Source: Frondihabitans australicus
Lineage (GTDB): Bacteria > Actinomycetota > Actinomycetes > Actinomycetales > Microbacteriaceae
DNA: 64,000 nt
Direction: 5' to 3'
Assembly: GCF_003634555.1 (NCBI RefSeq)
Contig: NZ_RBKS01000001.1
Span: 2,356,001-2,420,000 of the forward strand
The notes below the pieces were generated by a model. The model was not told the origin of the DNA and made no database searches. It saw nothing but the letters and a program-made list of their open reading frames with translations. The first letter of the stretch is position 1, and each line of letters begins with the position of its first letter. The position numbers and the translations under genes are program-made. Shown here in pieces: positions 35,429-42,703 of this stretch.

Positions 35429-35836
35429 ATGCCGTTCGAACAGAAGTACACGCCCGAGACGCGAGAAGCCTCGTTGGCACGTGTGCTGGAGCGCCGCGAG
35501 GCCGAGCCGGGCAACCGCAGCATCATCCGTGAGACGGCCGAGCAGTTCGACGTCGGCGAGCAGTCGCTCCGCAGCTGGATCCGGCAGTACGAGAAGGCGA
35601 ACGAGCCCGAGGCCGCGCCCGAGCCCGTGACCGAGAGCGCTCCCGCCGCCCCGGCGGCTGCGGAGGCCGCGCCTGCGCGTCGGGCGAGCGGGCGGTCGGC
35701 TGCTCCTGCGATCTCCTCCGGTGTCGGCGCCGGTTCGACCGGCTCGCGCGTCGCCGAGCTCGAGGCCGAGGTCGCGAAGCTCCGCCGCGACCGCGAGGCC
35801 CTCAAGAGCGCCCTCGCCGTCCTGCTCGACGACTGA
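35429..35836 (+). CDS. OrfA-like helix-turn-helix protein, probably domesticated
   Basis: 135 aa, ATG at 35429 with AAGGAG eight bases upstream and a TATAAC element near 35386. The N-terminal 55 residues look like the DNA-binding part of an IS3-family OrfA: FEQKYTPETREASLARVLER, then IIRETAEQFDVGEQSLRSWIRQYEK. The C-terminus is a leucine-zipper coiled coil (RVAELEAEVAKLRRDREALK). The two are joined by a 55-residue Ala/Pro/Glu linker, much longer than in mobile OrfA proteins. There is no orfB, no terminal repeat and no target duplication, so this is not an active element. A regulatory or nucoid role is possible. Confidence 0.65.
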   Translation: MPFEQKYTPETREASLARVLERREAEPGNRSIIRETAEQFDVGEQSLRSWIRQYEKANEPEAAPEPVTESAPAAPAAAEAAPARRASGRSAAPAISSGVGAGSTGSRVAELEAEVAKLRRDREALKSALAVLLDD

Positions 35837-35880
35837 CCACCCATCACCCGCAGCACCACCATCGATCGAGGGGACACACC

Positions 35881-36069
35881 ATGCCGGGCAAGTTCGTGCT
35901 GACGAAGTCGGAGTCGGGCAAGTTCCACTTCAACCTGCTGGCGACCAACGGGCAGGTGATCGCCACCAGCCAGATGTACGCCACGAAGGGGTCCGCCCTG
36001 AACGGCATCGACTCGGTGCGGACCGTGGCCGAGGGCGCCACGCTCGACGACCAGACGACCGAGTCCTGA
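35881..36069 (+). CDS. DUF1508 (YegP-like) protein
   Basis: 62 aa, ATG at 35881, with GAGGGGA upstream. A single DUF1508 repeat: GKFVLTKSESGKFHFNLLATNGQVIATSQMYATKGSALNGIDSVRTVA, here described by its edges GKFVLTKSESGKF and SQMYATKGSALNGI. The family is a small alpha/beta domain of unknown function, often found duplicated (YegP). Its stop overlaps the probable start of the DUF4166 gene. Confidence 0.88.
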   Translation: MPGKFVLTKSESGKFHFNLLATNGQVIATSQMYATKGSALNGIDSVRTVAEGATLDDQTTES

Positions 36070-36803
36070 GCGCGGCTGCGGGCGCGCGGCCGGCCGCGGC
36101 GCAAGCGGCCGCGGCTACGGCTACGGCTGCGGCTGCGGGCGCGAGGTCGCCGTACGAGGTCGTGCTCGGCGCGGCGCTCGACGACCTCCACGAGCGCCTC
36201 GGGGCGTACTTCGGTGCGATCCCGGCCGGTCATGTAGGCCGCGGCCACGGCGTCTTCGACGTGGTCGGCACGCCCCGCCGTTGGCTCTGGCCGATCCTCG
36301 CGGTGCTCGGGCGCGAGGGCATCGCGTTCCCCGCCTGGGCGCACGGCGTGGCGTTCGACGTCGAGAACCGTCCGACACGGACCCACGAGGGCGACGCGGC
36401 GGTGAGCGCGCGGCGCACCTTCCACCTGTCGGGCGGCGACCGCGCGATGGTCGACGAGATCGCGGCCGACAATCGCGGGCCCCACGGCGACTGGCGGCTC
36501 GTCGACCGGCTCGGGCCGGGGAGGCTGGTGCAGGCCTCGTTCGGCGCCGACGTGCGCGGTGGCGCGCTCGTGCTGCGGTCGACGGGGGTGGGGGTGCGGC
36601 TGGGGGCGTGGGTGCTGCCGATCCTGCGCCCCCTCGCCCCGGTCGTGCGGCTGACGGAGCGGTTCGACGGCGACCGCGAGCGTCAGCACGTGTCGATCAC
36701 GCTCAGCATGCCGGTGATCGGCAGGATCTATGAGTACTCGGGCTTCTTCACCTACCGAATCGAGCCCGACACCGCATCAGTCGTCTCCGAGGGGGAATCA
36801 TGA
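36066..36803 (+). CDS. DUF4166 family protein, uncertain start
   Basis: The DUF4166 domain starts at SPYEVVLGAALDDLHERLGAYF (about 36151), so the start must be before that. Upstream in this frame there is no ATG, GTG or TTG before the previous gene is entered. The best candidate is CTG at 36066, overlapping the DUF1508 stop (CTGA). The first 25 codons would then be an Ala-rich run from a GCGGCTACG-type repeat. Domain landmarks are GHVGRGHGVFDVVGTPRRWL, FPAWAHGVAFDVENRPT, FHLSGGDRAMVDEIAADN and ITLSMPVIGRIYEYSGFFTY. About 245 aa. It is coupled by ATGA to a TIGR01777-type epimerase, and the two families are also found fused or adjacent elsewhere. Confidence 0.78.
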   Translation: MSAAAGARPAAAQAAAATATAAAAGARSPYEVVLGAALDDLHERLGAYFGAIPAGHVGRGHGVFDVVGTPRRWLWPILAVLGREGIAFPAWAHGVAFDVENRPTRTHEGDAAVSARRTFHLSGGDRAMVDEIAADNRGPHGDWRLVDRLGPGRLVQASFGADVRGGALVLRSTGVGVRLGAWVLPILRPLAPVVRLTERFDGDRERQHVSITLSMPVIGRIYEYSGFFTYRIEPDTASVVSEGES

Positions 36804-37768
36804 CCGAGCACATCGTCATCGCCGGGGCCTCGGGCTTCATCGGCAGCTACCTCGCCGACGCGTTCCGCGCCCGGGGTGCCCGCGTCAGCCTCATCGGGCG
36901 ACACGGGCCCGACGCCCGCTGGGGCGACACGTCGGGCATCGCGCGTCTCGTCGACGGTGCCGACATGGTGATCAACCTCGCCGGCAAGAGCGTGAACTGC
37001 CGGTACGGCGAGGCGAACCGGCGCGAGATCCTGCGGTCGCGCATCGAGACCACGCAGGAGCTGGGCGACGCCATCTCGAGGGCGGCCACTCCCCCGCGCC
37101 TCTGGCTCAACTCCTCGACGGCGACGATCTACCGCCACGCCGAAGACCGCCCGCAGACCGAGTCGACGGGCGAGATCGGCACGGGCTTCTCGGTGTCGAT
37201 CGCGACGACGTGGGAGGAGGCGTTCTTCGCCGCGCCGACGCCCGGGACACGCAAGGTCGCCCTGCGAATGGCGATCGTGCTCGGTGACGGCAGCGCGCTG
37301 GTGCCGCTCATGAACCTCGCCCGGTTCGGCCTCGGCGGCCCGCAGCTCGACGGGCCCTGGCCGGCGTCGGCGGCGCGACTCGACGCCGGGACGTACCACG
37401 CGTTCGGCGCGCGGGGCGGGCGACAGAAGTTCAGCTGGATCCACGTCGACGACGTTCTCGGCAGCATCCTCTTCCTGCAGGAGCACGACGAGATCGACGG
37501 CATCGTCAACCTCGCCTCCCCGAACCCCAGCGACAACCGCACGATGATGCGCGACCTGCGGCACGCCCTCGGCGTCCGCTTCGGGCTGCCTGCCTGGCGG
37601 TGGATGCTCGAGGTCGGCTCGGCGGCGATCCGCACCGAGGTCGAGCTGGTACTGAAGAGCCGGTGGGTGGTGCCCGAGAGGCTCACGGCGGCCGGCTACG
37701 AGTTCTCGTACCCGTACCTCGACATGGCGCTGAAGTCGATCGTCGACGAGCGCCGCACGCGGGCCTAG
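36800..37768 (+). CDS. TIGR01777-family NAD(P)-dependent epimerase/dehydratase
   Basis: 322 aa, ATG overlapping the DUF4166 stop. A short-chain epimerase fold: HIVIAGASGFIGSYLADAF (nucleotide-binding GxxGxxG), VINLAGKSVNCRYGEANRREI, LNSSTATIYRHAED in place of the usual Tyr-rich catalytic segment, WEEAFF, and FSWIHVDDVLGSILFL. The C-terminal DUF1731-like part is shortened and altered (YEFSYPYLDMALKSIV). The substrate is unknown in this family, and plant and bacterial members act in varied sugar or cell-division contexts. It is likely to work with the DUF4166 protein. Confidence 0.87.
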   Translation: MTEHIVIAGASGFIGSYLADAFRARGARVSLIGRHGPDARWGDTSGIARLVDGADMVINLAGKSVNCRYGEANRREILRSRIETTQELGDAISRAATPPRLWLNSSTATIYRHAEDRPQTESTGEIGTGFSVSIATTWEEAFFAAPTPGTRKVALRMAIVLGDGSALVPLMNLARFGLGGPQLDGPWPASAARLDAGTYHAFGARGGRQKFSWIHVDDVLGSILFLQEHDEIDGIVNLASPNPSDNRTMMRDLRHALGVRFGLPAWRWMLEVGSAAIRTEVELVLKSRWVVPERLTAAGYEFSYPYLDMALKSIVDERRTRA

Positions 37769-37793
37769 CGGCCTCGACACCGAGGGCGCAGGA

Positions 37794-38381
37794 TCAGCGG
37801 GAGCTCTGCGCGGCGAACCAGTCCGCCGCCACGATCCCCATGAACACCTCGTCGTGGAAGACGCCCTCGTGGAACGCCGCGGCCCGCCGGACGCCCTCGC
37901 GGACGAACCCGGCCTTCTCGTAGGCGCGGATGGCGCGCGTGTTGTACGCCCAGACGTGGAGCTCGATCTTGTTCAGGCCGAGTTCTTCGAAGCCGTAGCG
38001 GATCAGCATCCTGGTCGCCTCGGAGCCGTAGCCGTGGCCGGTCGCGTTCGGGCCGAGCATGATGGCGAACGTCGCGAGCCGCAGCGGCAGTGTCGCGCCG
38101 AAGAGGGTCGCATGGCCGAGGAGGGCGCCGGACTCGTCGCAGATGCTGAAGCCGACGCCGGAGCCCGTGTCGTTGGTGATCCAGCCGCGCATGATCTCCT
38201 TGATCGCGTCGCGGCCGCGCGGGCGGATCGAGAGCTGCTGGAAGACGGCGAGCTCGTCGTCGACCCACCACTCGGCGAGGCGGTCGAGGTCGTCCTCCGT
38301 CGTGACGCGCAGGCCTACGCGCTCGCCGTGCAGGAGTCCGCGCGCGTACGCGGTCGCGGTGTCCATGTCGTCCCAGGGCAT
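37794..38381 (-). CDS. GNAT-family N-acetyltransferase
   Basis: 195 aa from ATG at 38381; a second ATG at 38366 is possible. GNAT core: LATFAIMLGPNATGHGYGSEATRMLIRYGF (acetyl-CoA loop GHGYGSEA), LGLNKIELHVWAYNTRAIRAYEKAGF, RREAAF-like RRAAAFHEGVFHDEVFMGI. The tail resembles RimJ/spermidine acetyltransferase relatives. The substrate cannot be predicted. It is convergent with the epimerase gene (25-nt gap). Confidence 0.88.
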   Translation of the reverse strand: MPWDDMDTATAYARGLLHGERVGLRVTTEDDLDRLAEWWVDDELAVFQQLSIRPRGRDAIKEIMRGWITNDTGSGVGFSICDESGALLGHATLFGATLPLRLATFAIMLGPNATGHGYGSEATRMLIRYGFEELGLNKIELHVWAYNTRAIRAYEKAGFVREGVRRAAAFHEGVFHDEVFMGIVAADWFAAQSSR

Positions 38382-38464
38382 GGCTCGACGCTATCGCGTG
38401 TGTGGCGTGCGGGGCGGTGCGACGGCCGACCTTGACAGGACCCTGCGGCTCCCGCGCTGCGCTC

Positions 38465-38830
38465 CTAGGACACGGTGGAGTACAGGGGAGATTGCTTCGG
38501 TCTCGTGGTGATGCCTTGCTCGAATCTTCGGACGAACTCGGTCGGCAGGTGCAGCCGACACCACTCGTCGATGACCTCGAGCCCCCGCCTGATCGAGTCC
38601 CTGTTGGCGTCGGGCGACACGTTGCGTCCGAAGAAGGTGCTGGTCGCCTGATTCTCAGAGACGACGATCGCGGCATGGAACGTCCCATATTGCAGATCGA
38701 GGGAGCAAACCACCTCGAAAGTCTCGTAGAGGAGGCATGACAGACGCTGTTCATCGGAATCGATCGACTGAGAGGAGGCCCTCGCTTCGAAGTGGTCGAA
38801 GACGAGGTTGTAGAACTCATCGAAGTCCAT
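38465..38830 (-). CDS. Candidate immunity protein, copy 2
   Basis: 121 aa, ATG at 38830, 15 nt after copy 1. It is a small acidic soluble protein: MDFDEFYNLVFDHFEARASS, LSCLLYETFEVVCSLDLQYGTF, ATSTFFGRN, IDEWCRLHLPTEFV. It aligns along its whole length with the product of 38846-39187 (shared CxLxETFE, YGTF/HGTF, STF, WCRLHL), so the two are paralogues. Base composition is lower in GC than the neighbourhood. Position at the end of a toxin operon suggests an immunity role. Confidence 0.65.
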   Translation of the reverse strand: MDFDEFYNLVFDHFEARASSQSIDSDEQRLSCLLYETFEVVCSLDLQYGTFHAAIVVSENQATSTFFGRNVSPDANRDSIRRGLEVIDEWCRLHLPTEFVRRFEQGITTRPKQSPLYSTVS

Positions 38831-38845
38831 GCGAGGGCGATCCCG

Positions 38846-39187
38846 TCATCTTTGGTGCGCCGCGTCGAACGCGGCGAGGAACTTGTCGGTGAGGTGCAAG
38901 CGGCACCAGTCGACGATCTGGTCCAGGCTGGCCCGGATCGAGGCGGGATCTGAATTCAGTGAGATCGGCTTGCCCAGGAATGTCGAGGCACCGCGGTGAC
39001 GCCCGAGGAGGATCGTGGCTCCGAATGTGCCATGGGGTTCTTCGAGGCCGCACTCCAACTCGAAGGTTTCGAAGAGGACACAGGTCACTGACTGGTCAGC
39101 CGAGTCGTATGAGAAGTCCGATCCGATCGCACCCAGATGTTCCTCGACGAGGTCGTAGAGGTCGTCAACTGTCATGTGCTTTGTCAT
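38846..39187 (-). CDS. Candidate immunity protein, copy 1
   Basis: 113 aa, ATG at 39187, overlapping the toxin stop by 4 nt. MTKHMTVDDLYDLVEEHLGAI at the start, VTCVLFETFELECGLEEPHGTF in the middle, IVDWCRLHLTDKFLAAFD at the end. It is acidic, without signal peptide or membrane helix, so it acts in the cytosol. Tight coupling to the toxin gene makes it the likely cognate immunity protein. The second copy may protect against a related toxin, or be a remnant of toxin exchange. Confidence 0.7.
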   Translation of the reverse strand: MTKHMTVDDLYDLVEEHLGAIGSDFSYDSADQSVTCVLFETFELECGLEEPHGTFGATILLGRHRGASTFLGKPISLNSDPASIRASLDQIVDWCRLHLTDKFLAAFDAAHQR

Positions 39188-40782
39188 CGAGTCCCCTTGT
39201 TGATACCGGGCATAGCGGGTTTAGCTGTCATCGTTCTGGCATCGAACCTGTATCCATGCGCTTTGAGATACGTCAGTTCTTTGAATAGAGCCGAGCGTGA
39301 ATACAGCTCGGGGTTGTGACTGAATCGGAACGGTCGCCCGTCGGCGATGAGTTCGTCGAGGAACTTGGTGTTGTACACGTTGAACATGTCCTCGTCGGTC
39401 AGATGGAGGAAGGCTTTCATCATGTTCCAGTCGCTGCCCATGTCGAAGTAGGCGTGGTCGGTGCCGGCTCGGGCGATGTAGCTGTCGGGGCTGTTCGGCA
39501 CGTATTTCCCTAGCATGCCCTGCGTTTCGGTCATCTGGTGCGCGCCTCGCGTGTAGGTGTCGTTGAAGAGGCGGCGCGGGATCGTGACGGTGCGCCCGGG
39601 GACGATGACGGGGCGGTCGGGGCCGTGCCAGAACCGGTATCGGTCGATCGCGGTGATCGCCATGTCGCCGCCGTGCGCGACGGCGGAGAGGGCGGCGCCG
39701 CCTAAGGCGCCCCAGGCGGCCTCGGACGCGACGGTGTCGGCGTCGGTGAGCGAAGACGGGTCGGTGATCGCCCCGATCGCGACGTTCGTCGCGGCGCCGG
39801 TGACGGCGGTGTTCACGGTCCGCCCCGCGACCGTCGACAGGCGGACGGTGATCTCCCGCGCGAACCCCGTCGCGCGACTCAGAGTCGTCGCGGTGATCGC
39901 GACGTCGTCCGTGACCCGAATGACGAGCGGGGTCATGGTGCGGATGAACCCGAGGATCCGCGACGCCGCCAGGCCGACTTCGCCCGCGGCGGCACCGCCG
40001 GCGGCGAGATCCGACGCGCCCGCGGTGACGAGGGTGAGGGCGATGCCGACGGCGGCGGTCGCGGCGACCTGCTCACCCAGCTCGTTCAGCACGGCCAGGG
40101 TCTGCCGGTGCACGTCGTCGATGTGATCGGCGCAGGATCGGCACGCCGCCGCAAGAGATCGCGCCTCGCCCTCCAACGTTCGCACGGCGGCACCCGCGGC
40201 CGACACCTTCTCCAGGATCCGGGGCATCTCGGGTGTCCGCTCGTCGGCGAGCGCGTCCGACACCGCGACCACCTGCACCGCCCCGACGGCGTCGGCGAAC
40301 GCCGACCATGCGTCGGCGGCCTCCCGAAGGCGCGCGGGCGACCCGTCTGGCCATAGGCCACCGATCAGACCCGCGACGAGCGAAAACCCCGGCAGGGACG
40401 GCAGCCCGCCCGACCCCGCAGCCGAGACCGGCGGGGCAGAACACAAGGGCGCCGGCAGGACTGGCAGAGAATGCCCGGGCGCGAACCCCGTCCCGCCCGA
40501 GTTCAGATGCTCGACGGTGGCGTAGTTCAGCCCCGTGACGGCAAGCCCCGCGGCGACATGCCCCAAAGCGTCGACGCACGCGTCCGCCAGCCGCACCGCC
40601 TGCGCGGCGGCAGCGTCGTACGACGCCGCCCACGACACCCCCGCCGGGTCCGTTCCGGCCATCGCCCCGCAGGACGCCAGAGCGGCCAGAAGTTTGCCCC
40701 GAGCAGACGTGACCGCTGCTCCTGCACCCGTAGCCCGACCGGCAGCCGACACGAACGCTGCGGGGTCGACATCGAGAAGCAC
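39184..40782 (-). CDS. Putative type VII-secreted polymorphic toxin
   Basis: 532 aa, GTG at 40782 with TAGTAT six bases upstream. The N-terminal 100 residues are an Ala-rich helical hairpin of WXG100 character (VSWAASYDAAAAQAVRLADAC). A Pro/Gly linker follows (PGHSLPVLPAPLCSAPP), then a long helical region with a Gly/Ala hydrophobic patch near 245-265 (AVGIALTLVTAGASDLAAGG). From about residue 398 the character changes to a compact domain of lower GC: FNDTYTRGAHQMTETQG, HAYFDMGSDWNM, FLDELIADGRPFRFSHNPE, ELTYLKAHGYRFD. There is no Sec signal. This is the layout of actinobacterial ESX/T7SS effectors with a swappable C-terminal toxin, and two candidate immunity genes follow. The toxin activity is not recognised. 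Confidence 0.7.
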   Translation of the reverse strand: MLLDVDPAAFVSAAGRATGAGAAVTSARGKLLAALASCGAMAGTDPAGVSWAASYDAAAAQAVRLADACVDALGHVAAGLAVTGLNYATVEHLNSGGTGFAPGHSLPVLPAPLCSAPPVSAAGSGGLPSLPGFSLVAGLIGGLWPDGSPARLREAADAWSAFADAVGAVQVVAVSDALADERTPEMPRILEKVSAAGAAVRTLEGEARSLAAACRSCADHIDDVHRQTLAVLNELGEQVAATAAVGIALTLVTAGASDLAAGGAAAGEVGLAASRILGFIRTMTPLVIRVTDDVAITATTLSRATGFAREITVRLSTVAGRTVNTAVTGAATNVAIGAITDPSSLTDADTVASEAAWGALGGAALSAVAHGGDMAITAIDRYRFWHGPDRPVIVPGRTVTIPRRLFNDTYTRGAHQMTETQGMLGKYVPNSPDSYIARAGTDHAYFDMGSDWNMMKAFLHLTDEDMFNVYNTKFLDELIADGRPFRFSHNPELYSRSALFKELTYLKAHGYRFDARTMTAKPAMPGINKGTR

Positions 40783-40829
40783 CCACCCATACTAGCGTGT
40801 GGAATGTCAGACGCGCATACCGGCAAGGG

Positions 40830-42104
40830 TCAGGCGGCGACCTCGTCGGTCGACTCGAGCGGCTCGACCGGCCCCATGGCCAGCTCGCGCTGCACCGACA
40901 GGGCGAGCTCGCGCAGCAGCACGAGATCGACGCTGTCGGCCGAGCGCGGCTCGGGGTCGGTCACGCAGAGGGCGCCGATACGGACGCCGTCGGGCGACTC
41001 GACCGGGTGGCCGGCGTAGAAGCGGACGGACGGGTGGGTGACGAAGCGGTCGTCCTTCCAGACGTCGGGCACGACGAACGGCCGGCCCGACTGGATCGTG
41101 ACCGAGCACATCGCCCCGCGCAGAGGCACCTCGGTGCGGCCGACGCCCGAGTACGACTTGTTGTAGAGGCGGTCCTCGTCGACGATCGAGAAGGCCGCAC
41201 CGGCCGTGCCGAGCAGCACGCGGGCGCGCTCGGTGATGTCGTCGAAGCGCTTCTCGGGAGGCGAGTCGAGCAGCCCCAGCGCGCGTATCGCGTCCATGCG
41301 CATCTCGAGGCTCTGCGGGCGGTGGCGGCGGTCGCGCGCCGCCGTGCCGCGGCCGACGTGCTGGTCGAGGAGCGGCGCGAGCAGGAGGGCGTGGGCGTCG
41401 GCCCACAGGGCGAACCCCTTGCGTGCACGACTCCGTGCGACCGCCTCGGACGCACTGACGGCGGCCTCGGGCACGGCACTGGCGGCGGTCGACTCGGCGG
41501 GCAGGATCGGCGGCTCGACGAAGTGCGTCCGCTTCCGCGCGTCGCAGATCATGCGCGTGATGTCGTCGAGGCGTGCGGCGTGACGGTCGACGACGCCCGC
41601 TTCGCGGACCGAGAAGACGCTGATGGCGCTGGGCCGGTGGATGCCCACGATCACGATCTCGGTGCCGGGGTGCGCGTGGGCGTCGATGACGTCCAGGAGC
41701 TCGAGGACGCCACGCCGCCACGCGGCCGCCGAGGTGAGACGGAGCGCGTCGCTGACGCCGACGATGACGACGATCGCGTCGTAGTCCGAGAGTCGTTCGG
41801 TCGGCACGGCGGCCGCCGCGGTGCGGATCGTCATGAGCGGGTCGGCGACGGCGTCGACGTCGACCCCGCGACCGGTGAGCGCGGAGAGGCGGCGGGCGAT
41901 CTGCCCGGGCAGAGCGAGGTCGTGGCTGCGGACGCCCCAGCCGACGGCGGCGCCGTTGCCGAACACCAGGATCCGGTCGGGATCGACCCCGGGCGCGTGC
42001 GACTGCGGCGCGTCGTCCGGGCGCGGCACGCCGAGACGCCCGCCAATCGACTCGTACTTCGAGCGGAGGATCGGCAGGACCAGATGATGCAGCAGGGAGG
42101 GCAC
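40830..42104 (-). CDS. Inactive-looking SGNH-fold/GAF fusion protein
   Basis: 424 aa if started at GTG 42104 (VPSLLHHLVLP); the frame continues to 42149. Residues 40-180 follow the SGNH/GDSL hydrolase plan: RILVFGNGAAVGWGVRSHD where active enzymes have GDS, and IVVIVGVSDALRLTSAAAWRR where they have GxND. The Ser nucleophile is absent, so it is probably not an esterase. A C-terminal GAF domain spans about 265-405 (ARVLLGTAGAAFSIVDEDRLYNKSY, GAMCSVTIQSGRPFVVPDVWKDDRF, RIGALCVTDPEPR). A signalling or ligand-sensing role fits better than hydrolysis. It stands alone between the toxin operon and gtrA. Confidence 0.72.
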   Translation of the reverse strand: MPSLLHHLVLPILRSKYESIGGRLGVPRPDDAPQSHAPGVDPDRILVFGNGAAVGWGVRSHDLALPGQIARRLSALTGRGVDVDAVADPLMTIRTAAAAVPTERLSDYDAIVVIVGVSDALRLTSAAAWRRGVLELLDVIDAHAHPGTEIVIVGIHRPSAISVFSVREAGVVDRHAARLDDITRMICDARKRTHFVEPPILPAESTAASAVPEAAVSASEAVARSRARKGFALWADAHALLLAPLLDQHVGRGTAARDRRHRPQSLEMRMDAIRALGLLDSPPEKRFDDITERARVLLGTAGAAFSIVDEDRLYNKSYSGVGRTEVPLRGAMCSVTIQSGRPFVVPDVWKDDRFVTHPSVRFYAGHPVESPDGVRIGALCVTDPEPRSADSVDLVLLRELALSVQRELAMGPVEPLESTDEVAA

Positions 42105-42163
42105 GCTACGAGTGTGGCCGCGGGCGACAGCCGTCGGACAGCCCCACAAGGGGAGTCCGCCCT

Positions 42164-42610
42164 TCAGCGGACACCCGGGTCGGCGCCGGGCACCGGCGCG
42201 GGCCGCCGCCGGAACGAGAAGAACTTGTGGCCGAAGTAGCTGATCAGCGTGGTCACGACCACTGTCACGGCCTGAGCGACCAGGGGCTGCCAGTGCGCGA
42301 CCTCGACCAGCAGGGGCAGGATCACGGAGTTGATCGCGAGCGACACGACGTAGACGCCGCAGAATCGCAGGAAGTCGACGACGACGTTCCCCGAATCCTG
42401 CGCCCTGAAAGTGAAGCGCCGATGCAGCACGAACGCGACGACCGTCGAGATGGCGTACGAGGCGTACAGGCTGCCGAGGTAGCCGATGGTGTGCCCGATC
42501 GTGAGCTCGAACGCGGCGAAGAGCGCGTAACCGAACACGGTGTTGAACCCGCCCACCAGGAGGAAGCGGAACCGTTCGTCGGCCAGCAGCCGGCGCGCAA
42601 GGCGGATCAT
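42164..42610 (-). CDS. GtrA-family membrane protein
   Basis: 148 aa from ATG at 42610 (MIRLARRLLADERFRFLLVGG). Four membrane helices: FRFLLVGGFNTVFGYALFAAFE, YLGSLYASYAISTVVAFVLHR, DFLRFCGVYVVSLAINSVIL, LVAQAVTVVVTTLISYFGHKFFSF. The GtrA fold is usually involved in transferring lipid-linked sugars across the membrane or assisting a glycosyltransferase. The RRFTF and GHKFFSF motifs are typical. No glycosyltransferase is nearby. Confidence 0.93.
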   Translation of the reverse strand: MIRLARRLLADERFRFLLVGGFNTVFGYALFAAFELTIGHTIGYLGSLYASYAISTVVAFVLHRRFTFRAQDSGNVVVDFLRFCGVYVVSLAINSVILPLLVEVAHWQPLVAQAVTVVVTTLISYFGHKFFSFRRRPAPVPGADPGVR

Positions 42611-42703
42611 CGCCGCCCTGCCCTCTGCTCGTGACCGCTCTTCATTCCGGCATCGTATCGGGGCGACACGAACAGGACACCACCGGGTGCTACGGTCCGC
42701 GCC

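Noticed and set aside
35429-35836. Active IS3-family insertion sequence
   Set aside because: Only an OrfA-like protein; no OrfB, inverted repeats or target duplication.
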